DNA from: Chryseobacterium sp. JM1
GTDB taxonomy: Bacteria > Bacteroidota > Bacteroidia > Flavobacteriales > Weeksellaceae
NCBI RefSeq assembly: GCF_000737715.1
Contig: NZ_JPRN01000009.1
Span: 1-64,000, forward strand
Length of the DNA stretch: 64,000 bases
Direction: 5' to 3'
Both the position numbers and the translations under genes were made by a program. Positions 53,294-61,008 of the stretch are shown in pieces; the first letter of the stretch is position 1, and each line of letters starts with the position of its first letter. The notes under the pieces are model-generated. The model saw only the letters and a list, made by a program, of their open reading frames with translations. It was not told where the DNA came from and did no database searches.

Positions 53294-54289
53294 ATGAGCA
53301 CTTCTAAAAACAGCTGGCTGCTGCCGGTGGCATTTATCAATATTTACGTCATTTGGGGAATTACATTCCTCGCCATTTCATTTGGTCTGAAAGGATTTCC
53401 ACCTTTTATCCTTTCCGGATTCCGTTTTCTGGCGGCTGGACTGATGATGATCGGATGGCTGCTGGCTAAGGGTGAAAAAGCCAATTCCCTAATCAATTGG
53501 AAAAAGAATGCCATCACGGGAATATTAATTCTTACTGGTGGAACGGGTTTGGTAGCCTGGGGAGAACAGTATGTATCAGCTTCTGAAGCGGCAATTGCCA
53601 TTGCAACAGGTCCGTTCTGGTTCATTGCGATTGATAAGAAAAACTGGAAGTATTATTTCTCAGATAAATTTATTCCAATTGGATTAATCATAGGTTTTGT
53701 AGGTTTAATATTATTCCTGAACGGAAGTGTTTCCAGCGCACATCACACGGCAGTAGATGGAAACCTGAGAATCACAGCCTTCATTGTACTGGCATTAAGT
53801 TCAGTGGCCTGGGTGTTGGGATCTTTATATTCAAAGAAAAATCCGGCTTCACAGTCTACCTTTATGAATATTGCACAACAGCTGATCACAGCGGGGGTCG
53901 CTGCATTTATTATTGCATCATTCAGACAGGAATGGCACGGTTTTTCATTCTCCAATGTTCCTGTATCGGCATGGGCTGGTGTACTGTTTCTGGTGTTCTT
54001 CGGATCGATCGTCGCTTATTTATCTTATATATGGCTGCTTTCTGTAAAACCTGCGGCTTTGGTAAGTACACATACCTACATCAACCCCATTGTTACAGTC
54101 TTTGCAGGCTGGATCGTAGCAGGACAAACCATTAACGGAAGCCAGCTGTATGGATTATCTGTGATACTATTGGGCGTTTTATTAACCAACGTCACCAAAT
54201 ATTTCAGACTTTCGAAACGCTCAAAAGTAAAAATAAGAAGACTGAAGCGATTGGTCAATAAGACGGTACGACCGTATCAGCCTATTTAA
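53294..54289 (+). CDS. EamA/DMT family exporter
   Basis: The 331 residues form ten helices in two EamA repeats: the first opens FINIYVIWGITFLAISFGLKGFPPFILSGFRFLAAGLMM and contains LVAWGEQYVSASEAAIAIATGPFWFI; the second has LALSSVAWVLGSLY and AALVSTHTYINPIVTVFAGWIVAGQTI. DMT proteins often export amino acids or metabolites. Being first in a methionine-regulated unit, it may move Met, a thiol or a related compound, perhaps as an overflow valve or an importer. This is inference. The basic C-terminal tail (SKRSKVKIRRLKRLV) is cytoplasmic. Confidence 0.88.
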   Translation: MSTSKNSWLLPVAFINIYVIWGITFLAISFGLKGFPPFILSGFRFLAAGLMMIGWLLAKGEKANSLINWKKNAITGILILTGGTGLVAWGEQYVSASEAAIAIATGPFWFIAIDKKNWKYYFSDKFIPIGLIIGFVGLILFLNGSVSSAHHTAVDGNLRITAFIVLALSSVAWVLGSLYSKKNPASQSTFMNIAQQLITAGVAAFIIASFRQEWHGFSFSNVPVSAWAGVLFLVFFGSIVAYLSYIWLLSVKPAALVSTHTYINPIVTVFAGWIVAGQTINGSQLYGLSVILLGVLLTNVTKYFRLSKRSKVKIRRLKRLVNKTVRPYQPI

Positions 54290-54310
54290 AATTAAAACTA
54301 TACATTAAAA

Positions 54311-55339
54311 ATGATAGAGATCAAAAACATTTCAAAGACATTTCATCAGAAAAAGCAGTCTTTCAAAGCACTGGATCAGGTGAGTCTCAGTATTGAGAAA
54401 GGAGATATTGTGGGGATCATAGGATTTTCCGGAGCTGGAAAAAGTACCCTGATCCGTACCGTAAATCTTCTCGAAAGACCTGATGAAGGCCAGATCATTA
54501 TCAACGGAAAGGATTTTATTCAGTTAAGTTCAAAACAGCTTGCTGTCGAACGAAAAAAAATCGGGATGATCTTCCAGCATTTCAATCTGCTTTCATCGAG
54601 AACGGTTTTTGATAATGTCGCGCTTTCATTGGAACTGGATCATGTCAGTAAAGATGAGATCAACAGAAAAGTCAATGAACTGCTTAAAATTGTAGGACTG
54701 GAAGATAAAGCCAACGATTATCCCAGAAGTCTTTCCGGAGGTCAAAAACAGAGAGTAGCGATTGCAAGGGCACTGGCCAATGATCCGTATCTCCTTCTCT
54801 GCGACGAAGCTACCAGCGCACTGGATCCTGCGACGACACAATCCATTCTGCAGCTTTTAAGGGATATCAATCAAAGACTTGGGATTACTATTCTGCTGAT
54901 CACGCATGAAATGGAAGTCATCAAGGCAGTCTGCAATCACGTGGCTGTTATCGACAAAGGAAAATTATTAGCAAAAGGAACATTAAGCGAGATCATCTCG
55001 GATAAAGAAAATCCGGTGATCCGACAATTTATAAATTCAGATATCATGACGATTCCCCAGGAACTCAATAAAAAACTGCAGAAAGAGCCACAGGCTGGTT
55101 TATTTCCGCTGGTTGAAATAGAACTCAATGAACATATCAGTGTTGAAAAACTGCTTTCAACGCTTTATGACCAATATAAAATCCCTTACCGACTTCTGAA
55201 AGCTGATGTAGAATATCTCGGCAATTCCAACTTCGGGAAACTTCTGCTTCATTTGCAAGGCGAAACCGAGGAAAACCAGAAGGCGATCTATTATTTAAAC
55301 CAGAATAAAATTCAAAATACAGTAAAAGGATATGCTTAG
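54311..55339 (+). CDS. metN: Methionine ABC transporter ATP-binding protein MetN
   Basis: The 342 residues contain Walker A GFSGAGKST, Q-loop MIFQHFNLLSSRTVFDNVALSLEL, the ABC signature LSGGQKQRVAIARALAND, Walker B LLLCDEATSALD, and the switch His in ITHEM. A C-terminal NIL domain (about 265-340) that senses cytoplasmic methionine follows, typical of MetN. It starts 21 bp after the exporter gene and overlaps metI by 8 bp. Together with MetI and MetQ it imports methionine. Confidence 0.95.
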   Translation: MIEIKNISKTFHQKKQSFKALDQVSLSIEKGDIVGIIGFSGAGKSTLIRTVNLLERPDEGQIIINGKDFIQLSSKQLAVERKKIGMIFQHFNLLSSRTVFDNVALSLELDHVSKDEINRKVNELLKIVGLEDKANDYPRSLSGGQKQRVAIARALANDPYLLLCDEATSALDPATTQSILQLLRDINQRLGITILLITHEMEVIKAVCNHVAVIDKGKLLAKGTLSEIISDKENPVIRQFINSDIMTIPQELNKKLQKEPQAGLFPLVEIELNEHISVEKLLSTLYDQYKIPYRLLKADVEYLGNSNFGKLLLHLQGETEENQKAIYYLNQNKIQNTVKGYA

Positions 55340-55988
55340 TGACTCGGTAATTGCTCTTTTGGGAAAGGGACTTTGGGAAACAGTTTACATGACGTTTGTT
55401 TCAGGATTTTTTGGATTTGTTTTAGGTCTTCCGGTAGGAATTTTACTGTTTTTAACAAGAAAAGGACAGCTGCTGGAAAACAAAATTTATTACAGGATTA
55501 TTTCTATTTTAGTTAATATTTTCAGGTCTATTCCTTTTATTATTTTAATTGTCTGGATGATTCCTTTCACAAGGGTAATCATTGGAACGTCCATCGGTAT
55601 GAATGCCGCTTTGGTTCCGTTAAGTGTCGGAGCAGCTCCTTTTATTGCCCGACTGGTGGAAAACAGCCTTCTTGAGGTTCCTCATGGTTTGATAGAAACA
55701 GCCAGAGCTTTGGGAGCATCTCCTTTACAGATTATTCAGAAAGTACTGCTTCCGGAAGCACTTCCTTCCCTGATCAATAACGCTGCAATCACTCTGATCA
55801 CTTTGGTGGGGTATTCTGCGATGGGTGGAGCTCTTGGAGCCGGCGGATTGGGACAGATTGGCTACCAGTACGGTTATATCGGCTATGATGCTGTGATTAT
55901 GAATGTGGTATTGGTGCTTTTGGTAGCACTGGTATTTATCATACAGTTTGCGGGCGACAGATTAGCAAAGAAATTCGATCACAGGTAA
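55332..55988 (+). CDS. metI: Methionine ABC transporter permease MetI
   Basis: The 218 residues have five membrane helices and the permease signature for the ABC protein contact (ENSLLEVPHGLIETARALGASPLQIIQKVLLPEALPSLINNAAITLI). ALGAGGLGQIGYQYGYIGYD is typical of MetI. It overlaps metN, so both are made in step. Confidence 0.95.
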   Translation: MLSDSVIALLGKGLWETVYMTFVSGFFGFVLGLPVGILLFLTRKGQLLENKIYYRIISILVNIFRSIPFIILIVWMIPFTRVIIGTSIGMNAALVPLSVGAAPFIARLVENSLLEVPHGLIETARALGASPLQIIQKVLLPEALPSLINNAAITLITLVGYSAMGGALGAGGLGQIGYQYGYIGYDAVIMNVVLVLLVALVFIIQFAGDRLAKKFDHR

Positions 55989-56025
55989 GTCAAAGACAGA
56001 AAGTTAATATATAAATCTAATAATA

Positions 56026-56058
56026 AAAAGGTGGCTGATTCACTCGAAGTCACCTTTT
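56026..56058 (+). terminator. Hairpin between metI and metQ
   Basis: AAAAGGTGGCT pairs with AGTCACCTTTT (11 bp with one G-T pair). The T-rich end (TTTT then ACTCAT) makes a modest terminator. It may lower metQ expression or protect the upstream mRNA. Confidence 0.6.
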
Positions 56059-56075
56059 ACTCATAAAAAATTCTA

Positions 56076-56894
56076 ATGAAAAAGATAAAAACCATAGCCG
56101 TTTTAGCAGCCGGACTTCTCCTGTTCAATGCATGTTCAGGAAAGAAAGATGATCCAAATCACATCGTAGTGGGAATTACTTACGGTCCGGAACTGGAAAT
56201 TGCTGAAGCTGCCAAAAAAGTAGCTAAAGAAAAATACAATCTTGATGTGGAACTGATTCCCTTCAATGATTATGTAGTTCCTAATGAGGCTTTAAACAAC
56301 GGAGATATTGAAGCCAATGCTTTCCAGCACGTTCCTTATCTGAACGAACAGTCGAAGCAGAGAGGATACAAACTGGCCGTGGTAGGAAATACTTTTGTCT
56401 ATCCTATCGTTGCTTATTCAAAAAAGATCAGAACAATCAGCCAGCTTCAGAATGGAAGCACAATCGTTATTCCGAATGATCCCACCAATGAGGGACGTTC
56501 TCTCCTGCTCCTGCAGAAAAACGGACTTTTAAAATTAAAAGAAGGTGTCGGACTTCTTCCAAAAGTCACCGACATCACTGACAATCCAAAACAGTTGAAG
56601 ATTCTCGAAATCGAGGCTCCACAGCTTCCACGAGTTCTGGATGATAAAGAAGTGGTTATCGCTATTATCAACAATAATTTTGCATCACAGGCCGGATTGG
56701 ATCCTGCTAAACAAGGCGTTTTCAGTGAGGATAAAGATTCTCCATATGTCAACGTCATTGTTGCTACCCATGACAATAAAAATTCAGACAAAGTAAAAAA
56801 CTTTGTAAAGGCCTACCAATCTGATGAAGTGGCTAAAAAAGCTGAAGAGATCTTCAAAGGTGGTGCGGTGAAGGGATGGGAGGAGCATGAGTAA
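56076..56894 (+). CDS. metQ: Methionine-binding lipoprotein MetQ
   Basis: The 272 residues begin with a lipoprotein signal (AAGLLLFNAC, acylated Cys20). The substrate-binding fold shows ITYGPELEIAEAAKKVAKEKYNLDVELIPFNDYVVPNEALNNGDIEANAFQHVPYLNEQ, TIVIPNDPTNEGRSLLLLQKNGLLKL and AIINNNFASQAGLDP, as in MetQ/NlpA. It delivers methionine to MetNI. In a cell without a lipid-bound gap it would be anchored to the inner-membrane face. The stop codon lies within a GAGTAATAAGTAATGAG repeat. Confidence 0.94.
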   Translation: MKKIKTIAVLAAGLLLFNACSGKKDDPNHIVVGITYGPELEIAEAAKKVAKEKYNLDVELIPFNDYVVPNEALNNGDIEANAFQHVPYLNEQSKQRGYKLAVVGNTFVYPIVAYSKKIRTISQLQNGSTIVIPNDPTNEGRSLLLLQKNGLLKLKEGVGLLPKVTDITDNPKQLKILEIEAPQLPRVLDDKEVVIAIINNNFASQAGLDPAKQGVFSEDKDSPYVNVIVATHDNKNSDKVKNFVKAYQSDEVAKKAEEIFKGGAVKGWEEHE

Positions 56895-57208
56895 TAAGTA
56901 ATGAGCAATTAGTAATAGGGAATGAGTTATAAATGATAAGGGATGAGTTTGTTGCAGGGTACGAATTTCGTGTTTTGGGGTAGATACCATAATATAGATT
57001 TACTTTTTTCAGATATAGAGACAGGACTGGTGGCTTCGGGAGCCTCAGCCGCCAGGGTATTTGTCATTCAATGTTTTTTCTCTCTTTACTACTTTAAACA
57101 TTTAACCTCAGAACTTAAACTCCGCAACGCTTAAACCCTAAAACTCTCCGACTCTCAAACTTCAGAACTCGGGATCAACTATTTATTGATTAAAATTTAT
57201 TTTCTCAA
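56895..57208. other. Intergenic region of repeats and hairpins
   Basis: 56887-56940 has tandem TAATGAG phrases. CTGGTGGCT (57027-57035) pairs with AGCCGCCAG (57047-57055) in a stable hairpin. The strand-skewed AAACCCTAAAACTCTC tract spans 57105-57175 and resembles 36360-36440. No gene was found. Confidence 0.6.
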
Positions 57209-57239
57209 TTTGAGATAATAAAAATTTTACTTACTTTTG
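57209..57239 (+). promoter_or_regulatory. Consensus promoter of the second GH3 gene
   Basis: TTTG (57209-57212), exactly 19 bp, then TACTTTTG (57232-57239): a full match to the Bacteroidota consensus. The start codon lies 25 bp below the -7 box. Confidence 0.75.
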
Positions 57240-57264
57240 TTGTTAATCAATAAAAAGGCATTTT

Positions 57265-59526
57265 ATGTTCAAGAAAACCGCCATTGTAAGTTTATTCACT
57301 TTTATTGCTGCTTCGTATATGGCTCAGACTCATACTCAACCCGTTTATTTAGATGAATCAAAACCTGTAGAGCAACGTATTCAGGATGCTCTTTCGAGAA
57401 TGACCGTGGAAGAAAAAGTGGCTATGCTGCATGCACAGTCCAAGTTCAGTTCGCCCGGCGTTCCAAGACTGGGAATTCCTGAATTCTGGACTACAGACGG
57501 ACCTCACGGGGTACGTCCGGAAGTGATGTGGGATGAATGGGACCAGGCCGGATGGACGAATGATTCGATCATTGCCTACCCTGCCCTGACGGCACTTTCT
57601 GCAACATGGAACAAAAAAATGTCCTGGAATTACGGAAAAGCTTTAGGCGAAGAAGCCCGATACAGAAAAAAAGACATTCTTCTGGGACCTGGTGTCAATA
57701 TCTACAGAACACCCCTGAACGGAAGAAACTTCGAATATATGGGTGAAGACCCTTACTTAACTTCAAAAATGGTGGTTCCTTACATCAAAGGGGTACAATC
57801 CAATGGTGTAGCGACTTCTGTGAAGCATTTTGCCCTGAACAATCAGGAAATGTTCCGTCATACAAGCAATGTGAATATTGATGACAGAACGCTTTATGAG
57901 ATCTACCTTCCCCCTTTCAAAGCGGCAGTAACTGAAGGTGATTCATGGACAATCATGGGCGCTTATGACATGTACAAAAACCAATATGCCAGCCAAAACC
58001 AATATCTTTTAAACGACATTCTGAAAAAAGAATGGGGCTATAAAGGGGTTGTCGTTTCCGACTGGGGAGCGGTTAACAATACCGAACAGGCCATCCACAA
58101 CGGGCTCGATCTTGAATTCGGGAGTTGGACCAACGGACTTTCTGCCGGTACTAAAAATGCTTACGACAACTATTATTTAGCAAAACCTTATTTAGACCTC
58201 ATCAAAGCCGGAAAAGTAGGAACTCAGGAACTTGACGATAAGGTAACAAGACTCCTTCGTTTAGCCTATAAAACGACGATGAACAGGAACAAACCTTTCG
58301 GGAATATTGCTTCTGAAGAACATAAAGCGGTAGCCAAAGAGATCGGTGAAGAAGGAATTGTATTATTGAAAAATCAGGGAAATGTACTTCCCATCGATCT
58401 TAATAAAGCTAAAAAAATTGCCGTTATTGGTGAAAATGCCATCAAAATCATGACCGTTGGTGGTGGTTCTTCTTCTTTAAAGGTAAAATATGAAACGCTT
58501 CCATTAGACGGAATCAAGTCCAGATTTGGAAAACAGGCGGATGTACAGTATGCGAGAGGTTATGTAGGAGATATCGGCGGAGAATACAACGGGGTAAAAT
58601 CCGGACAGAACTTAAAAGACGACCGTTCTGCAGCAGAATTATTGAACGAAGCTGTAGAGTTAGCGAAAAAATCAGACTACGTTATTTTCGTAGGTGGACT
58701 GAATAAAGCAGACTTTCAGGACAGTGAAGGCAACGATAGAAAAAGCTACGGACTGCCATACAATCAGGACAACGTAATTTCAGCATTAGCGAAAGCTAAT
58801 AAAAATCTTGCAGTCGTTTTAGTTTCCGGAAACGCAGTAGCTATGCCGTGGATAAAAGATGTTCCTTCTGTTCTGCAGTCGTGGTATCTGGGTTCTGAAG
58901 CTGGAAATTCCATTGCTTCTGTTTTGGCAGGTGATGCGAATCCTTCCGGGAAGCTTCCGTTTAGCTTCCCGGTGAAACTTGAAGACAATTCGGCACATCA
59001 GTTGGGAGAATATCCCGGGCAGAAAGACGAACTGGCCGCCGGAAAAGGAAAAGACCAGAAAAACCCTATCAATATTACGTATAACGAAGGTGTTTTTGTA
59101 GGATACCGTTGGCATGACACGAAGAAGATCAAACCATTGTTCAGTTTCGGGCATGGATTGAGTTATACCACCTTTGAGTTTGGAAAGGCCACTGCTGATA
59201 AAACGGTGATGTCTGCGGACGATAAGATCACTTTCACGGTGACTGTAAAAAATACAGGGAAGAAAGCCGGTGCTGAAGTTGCGCAGTTATACATCAGTGA
59301 TATTAAAGCATCTGTACCTCGTCCTGCAAAGGAACTGAAAGGTTTTGAAAAAGTATATTTAAATCCTGGTGAGCAGAAAGAAGTGACATTCACGATTGAT
59401 AAAACGGCATTAAGCTATTTTGATGCAGATAAGCATGAATGGACGGCTGAGCCTGGAGATTTTGAGGCGCAGATCGGGAATTCTTCTGATGGGATTAAGA
59501 CGAAGGTGAAGTTTACGTTGAAGTAA
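57265..59526 (+). CDS. Secreted GH3 beta-glucosidase
   Basis: The 753 residues have a signal peptide (MFKKTAIVSLFTFIAASYMA). The GH3 barrel shows WTTDGPHGVRPE, LLGPGVNIYRTPLNGRNFEYMGEDPYLTSKM, SVKHFALNNQE and VVVSDWGAV with Asp266 as nucleophile. The C-terminal sandwich (EIGEEGIVLLKNQGNVLPI, DANPSGKLPFSFP) and Fn3-like domain (EVAQLYISDIKASVPRPAKELKGFEKVYLNPGEQKEV) follow. Unlike the enzyme at 861 it has the standard SDW motif and no PA14 insert. Release of terminal beta-glucose from oligosaccharides is likely. It has its own consensus promoter and terminator. Confidence 0.94.
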   Translation: MFKKTAIVSLFTFIAASYMAQTHTQPVYLDESKPVEQRIQDALSRMTVEEKVAMLHAQSKFSSPGVPRLGIPEFWTTDGPHGVRPEVMWDEWDQAGWTNDSIIAYPALTALSATWNKKMSWNYGKALGEEARYRKKDILLGPGVNIYRTPLNGRNFEYMGEDPYLTSKMVVPYIKGVQSNGVATSVKHFALNNQEMFRHTSNVNIDDRTLYEIYLPPFKAAVTEGDSWTIMGAYDMYKNQYASQNQYLLNDILKKEWGYKGVVVSDWGAVNNTEQAIHNGLDLEFGSWTNGLSAGTKNAYDNYYLAKPYLDLIKAGKVGTQELDDKVTRLLRLAYKTTMNRNKPFGNIASEEHKAVAKEIGEEGIVLLKNQGNVLPIDLNKAKKIAVIGENAIKIMTVGGGSSSLKVKYETLPLDGIKSRFGKQADVQYARGYVGDIGGEYNGVKSGQNLKDDRSAAELLNEAVELAKKSDYVIFVGGLNKADFQDSEGNDRKSYGLPYNQDNVISALAKANKNLAVVLVSGNAVAMPWIKDVPSVLQSWYLGSEAGNSIASVLAGDANPSGKLPFSFPVKLEDNSAHQLGEYPGQKDELAAGKGKDQKNPINITYNEGVFVGYRWHDTKKIKPLFSFGHGLSYTTFEFGKATADKTVMSADDKITFTVTVKNTGKKAGAEVAQLYISDIKASVPRPAKELKGFEKVYLNPGEQKEVTFTIDKTALSYFDADKHEWTAEPGDFEAQIGNSSDGIKTKVKFTLK

Positions 59527-59551
59527 TTTTTATTAATATATTTAAATATCT

Positions 59552-59579
59552 AAGCAGGTTCTATGGGATCTGCTTTTTT
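59552..59579 (+). terminator. Intrinsic terminator after the second GH3 gene
   Basis: AAGCAGGTTC pairs with GGATCTGCTT (10 bp, two G-T pairs) around TATG, followed by TTTTT. Confidence 0.8.
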
Positions 59580-59589
59580 ATATTCTATA

Positions 59590-59760
59590 ATTTGTTCTTT
59601 TGCCTTGAAGCAAAATGAACCAAAAATTCAAGACTTAGAACCTTCCGCTAAAAATGAAATCTGTTCTCTAAAAACTCTAAAACTCGTGCGGTAACACTCT
59701 ATATTGAGAATCAGGATTTGTCCCGCACTCAGACAGAAGAGTTTTTTTAACGTTCACAGA
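59590..59760. repeat. Possible remnant of a dispersed Bacteroidota repeat
   Basis: CTTTTGCCTTGAAGCAAAATGAACCAAAAATTCAAG and CTAAAACTCGTGCGGTAACACTCT are phrases I recall from many Bacteroidota intergenic regions, here broken up. No gene lies in the 59527-59837 gap. Confidence 0.4.
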
Positions 59761-59837
59761 ATTCATTTTCTTGACGCTCCAGTTTCTTAGGTCAATGATT
59801 GGTCGGTATTACAAGTTGAAGGAGCTACTTATAAAAT

Positions 59838-60233
59838 TTATTCCTTTTCAGCTTCTTTTTTATATTCAATTCCTTCATCAGCATTGATTTCAATGGTAAT
59901 TTCTTTACCTTGTTTATAAACGGGACAGGAAGCGCGCATCAGAAACTTTTCAGCAGCTTCATTGGATAATGGTTCTTCCATGGGATCATTTTCATTATTA
60001 TAGAATCCCATCAATGTGATTCTATTTGCGTGTAAATTCCAATTCCCGCTTCCTTCATACATCAATGAATCCTTATTGAATATTTTATGAATGTACAAAT
60101 CATCCTTTAAGATCAACGAATCAGTAAGTTGATTACTATGATAGGAGTATCGTCCAATCAAATCTTCTTTATCAGCCATACAACTTACAGTGATTAAAGA
60201 ACAGAATAAAAAAAGAAAATATTTTTGTTTCAT
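59838..60233 (-). CDS. Small lipoprotein, unknown
   Basis: The 131 residues start with a lipoprotein signal (FLFLFCSLITVSC, acylated Cys18). The mature part has a lipocalin-like feel (LIGRYSYHSNQLTDSLILKDDLYIHKIF, GNWNLHANRITLMGFYNNE), with a strand-rich core and an acidic tail. No family assigned. A perfect 11 bp inverted repeat lies 47 bp upstream, which may control it. Confidence 0.7.
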   Translation of the reverse strand: MKQKYFLFLFCSLITVSCMADKEDLIGRYSYHSNQLTDSLILKDDLYIHKIFNKDSLMYEGSGNWNLHANRITLMGFYNNENDPMEEPLSNEAAEKFLMRASCPVYKQGKEITIEINADEGIEYKKEAEKE

Positions 60234-60279
60234 CTTTTAAGTACAATTTAATAAAAAATTACAAACTACATACACTGGA

Positions 60280-60303
60280 TGATAGTATCAAATGATACTA
60301 TCA
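60280..60303. promoter_or_regulatory. Perfect 11 bp inverted repeat (possible operator)
   Basis: TGATAGTATCA-AA-TGATACTATCA lies upstream of the lipoprotein start. It has no T-run in the minus direction, where a terminator would be needed, and the stems are too symmetrical for a chance event. A dimeric repressor site is possible. Confidence 0.45.
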
Positions 60304-60335
60304 AAAAAATAAAATCACTTTTATCCACAAAAAAA

Positions 60336-60356
60336 TGCCCGGATCTCACCCGGGCA
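60336..60356 (-). terminator. Intrinsic terminator after the DUF2652 gene
   Basis: TGCCCGG pairs with CCGGGCA around 7 bases; on the minus strand it is followed by seven T. Ends the gene at 60396. Confidence 0.8.
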
Positions 60357-60395
60357 CCGCATAGCAAATTTACAAGGATTAAAAAAATAGATATG

Positions 60396-60950
60396 CTAGT
60401 TGACACTTTCAAAATAATGAATCATTCCTCCTTCCGGAAGATGATATTTCTGTGTGTGGGCTTCTGACTCCCTGTTCCCGCTGTTTTCTAAAAAAGAATG
60501 ACTGAACAGAGCGTAAGACGGCTGTTCGGCAAATTCATTTTTCAACATCTGATGGGCTTCCACTACCGTTTTTCCATAAAGCTTTTTAAAACTTCCGATC
60601 GTATACTGCGAAAATTTTCCATAGTGTACAATGAACTTCAGCGACATGTCTATGGACATACTGAGCTCTTTACTCAGTTCATTTATCTTTTGGTTAAAAG
60701 CATTCCGCATTTTCCAAAGTATCGTTGAAATACTCTCATAAGAAGGTTTGTCATCGTATCTGTAAAATAAAATGGCATCGCCCTCGATCTCTGAAATTTC
60801 AAAATACTGATCATTCATATCGATCAGCGTAGATAGTAGTTGTCTTACAATATATTCTCCTGTATAAAGTTTTGTATTGAACACAAATTCAGTAAACCCG
60901 CTGAAATCAGGAATAAGAATAACACCCTCATGTATATTTGTATTCTTCAT
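60396..60950 (-). CDS. DUF2652 protein with nucleotide-cyclase-like fold
   Basis: The 184 residues contain PDFSGFTEFVFNTKLYTGEYIVRQLLSTLIDM and ISEIEGDAILFYRYDD, matching the metal-binding aspartate (PDFSGFT) and the second strand (EGDAILF) of class III adenylate/guanylate cyclases, and FIVHYGKFSQYTIGSFKKLYGKTVVEAHQMLKN. The family is annotated DUF2652. Key substrate-specifying residues of true cyclases are not evident, so activity is doubtful. No membrane segments. A small single-gene unit with a terminator. Confidence 0.85.
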   Translation of the reverse strand: MKNTNIHEGVILIPDFSGFTEFVFNTKLYTGEYIVRQLLSTLIDMNDQYFEISEIEGDAILFYRYDDKPSYESISTILWKMRNAFNQKINELSKELSMSIDMSLKFIVHYGKFSQYTIGSFKKLYGKTVVEAHQMLKNEFAEQPSYALFSHSFLENSGNRESEAHTQKYHLPEGGMIHYFESVN

Positions 60951-60965
60951 AATGATTTAGTTTAA

Positions 60966-60999
60966 AAACCTGCTGCATCCTTATAGACGAAGCAGGTTT
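60966..60999 (-). terminator. Terminator of the RND efflux operon
   Basis: AAACCTGCT pairs with AGCAGGTTT (9 bp) with a 16-base loop; on the minus strand TTTAAAC follows. It lies 10 bp past the stop of the outer-membrane gene. Confidence 0.65.
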
Positions 61000-61008
61000 C
61001 ATTTTACT

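Noticed and set aside
53038-53294. SAM riboswitch before the methionine operon
   Set aside because: Only about 20 bp separate the predicted transcription start and the leader peptide, and no SAM-type core helices could be traced; the peptide-terminator layout fits better.
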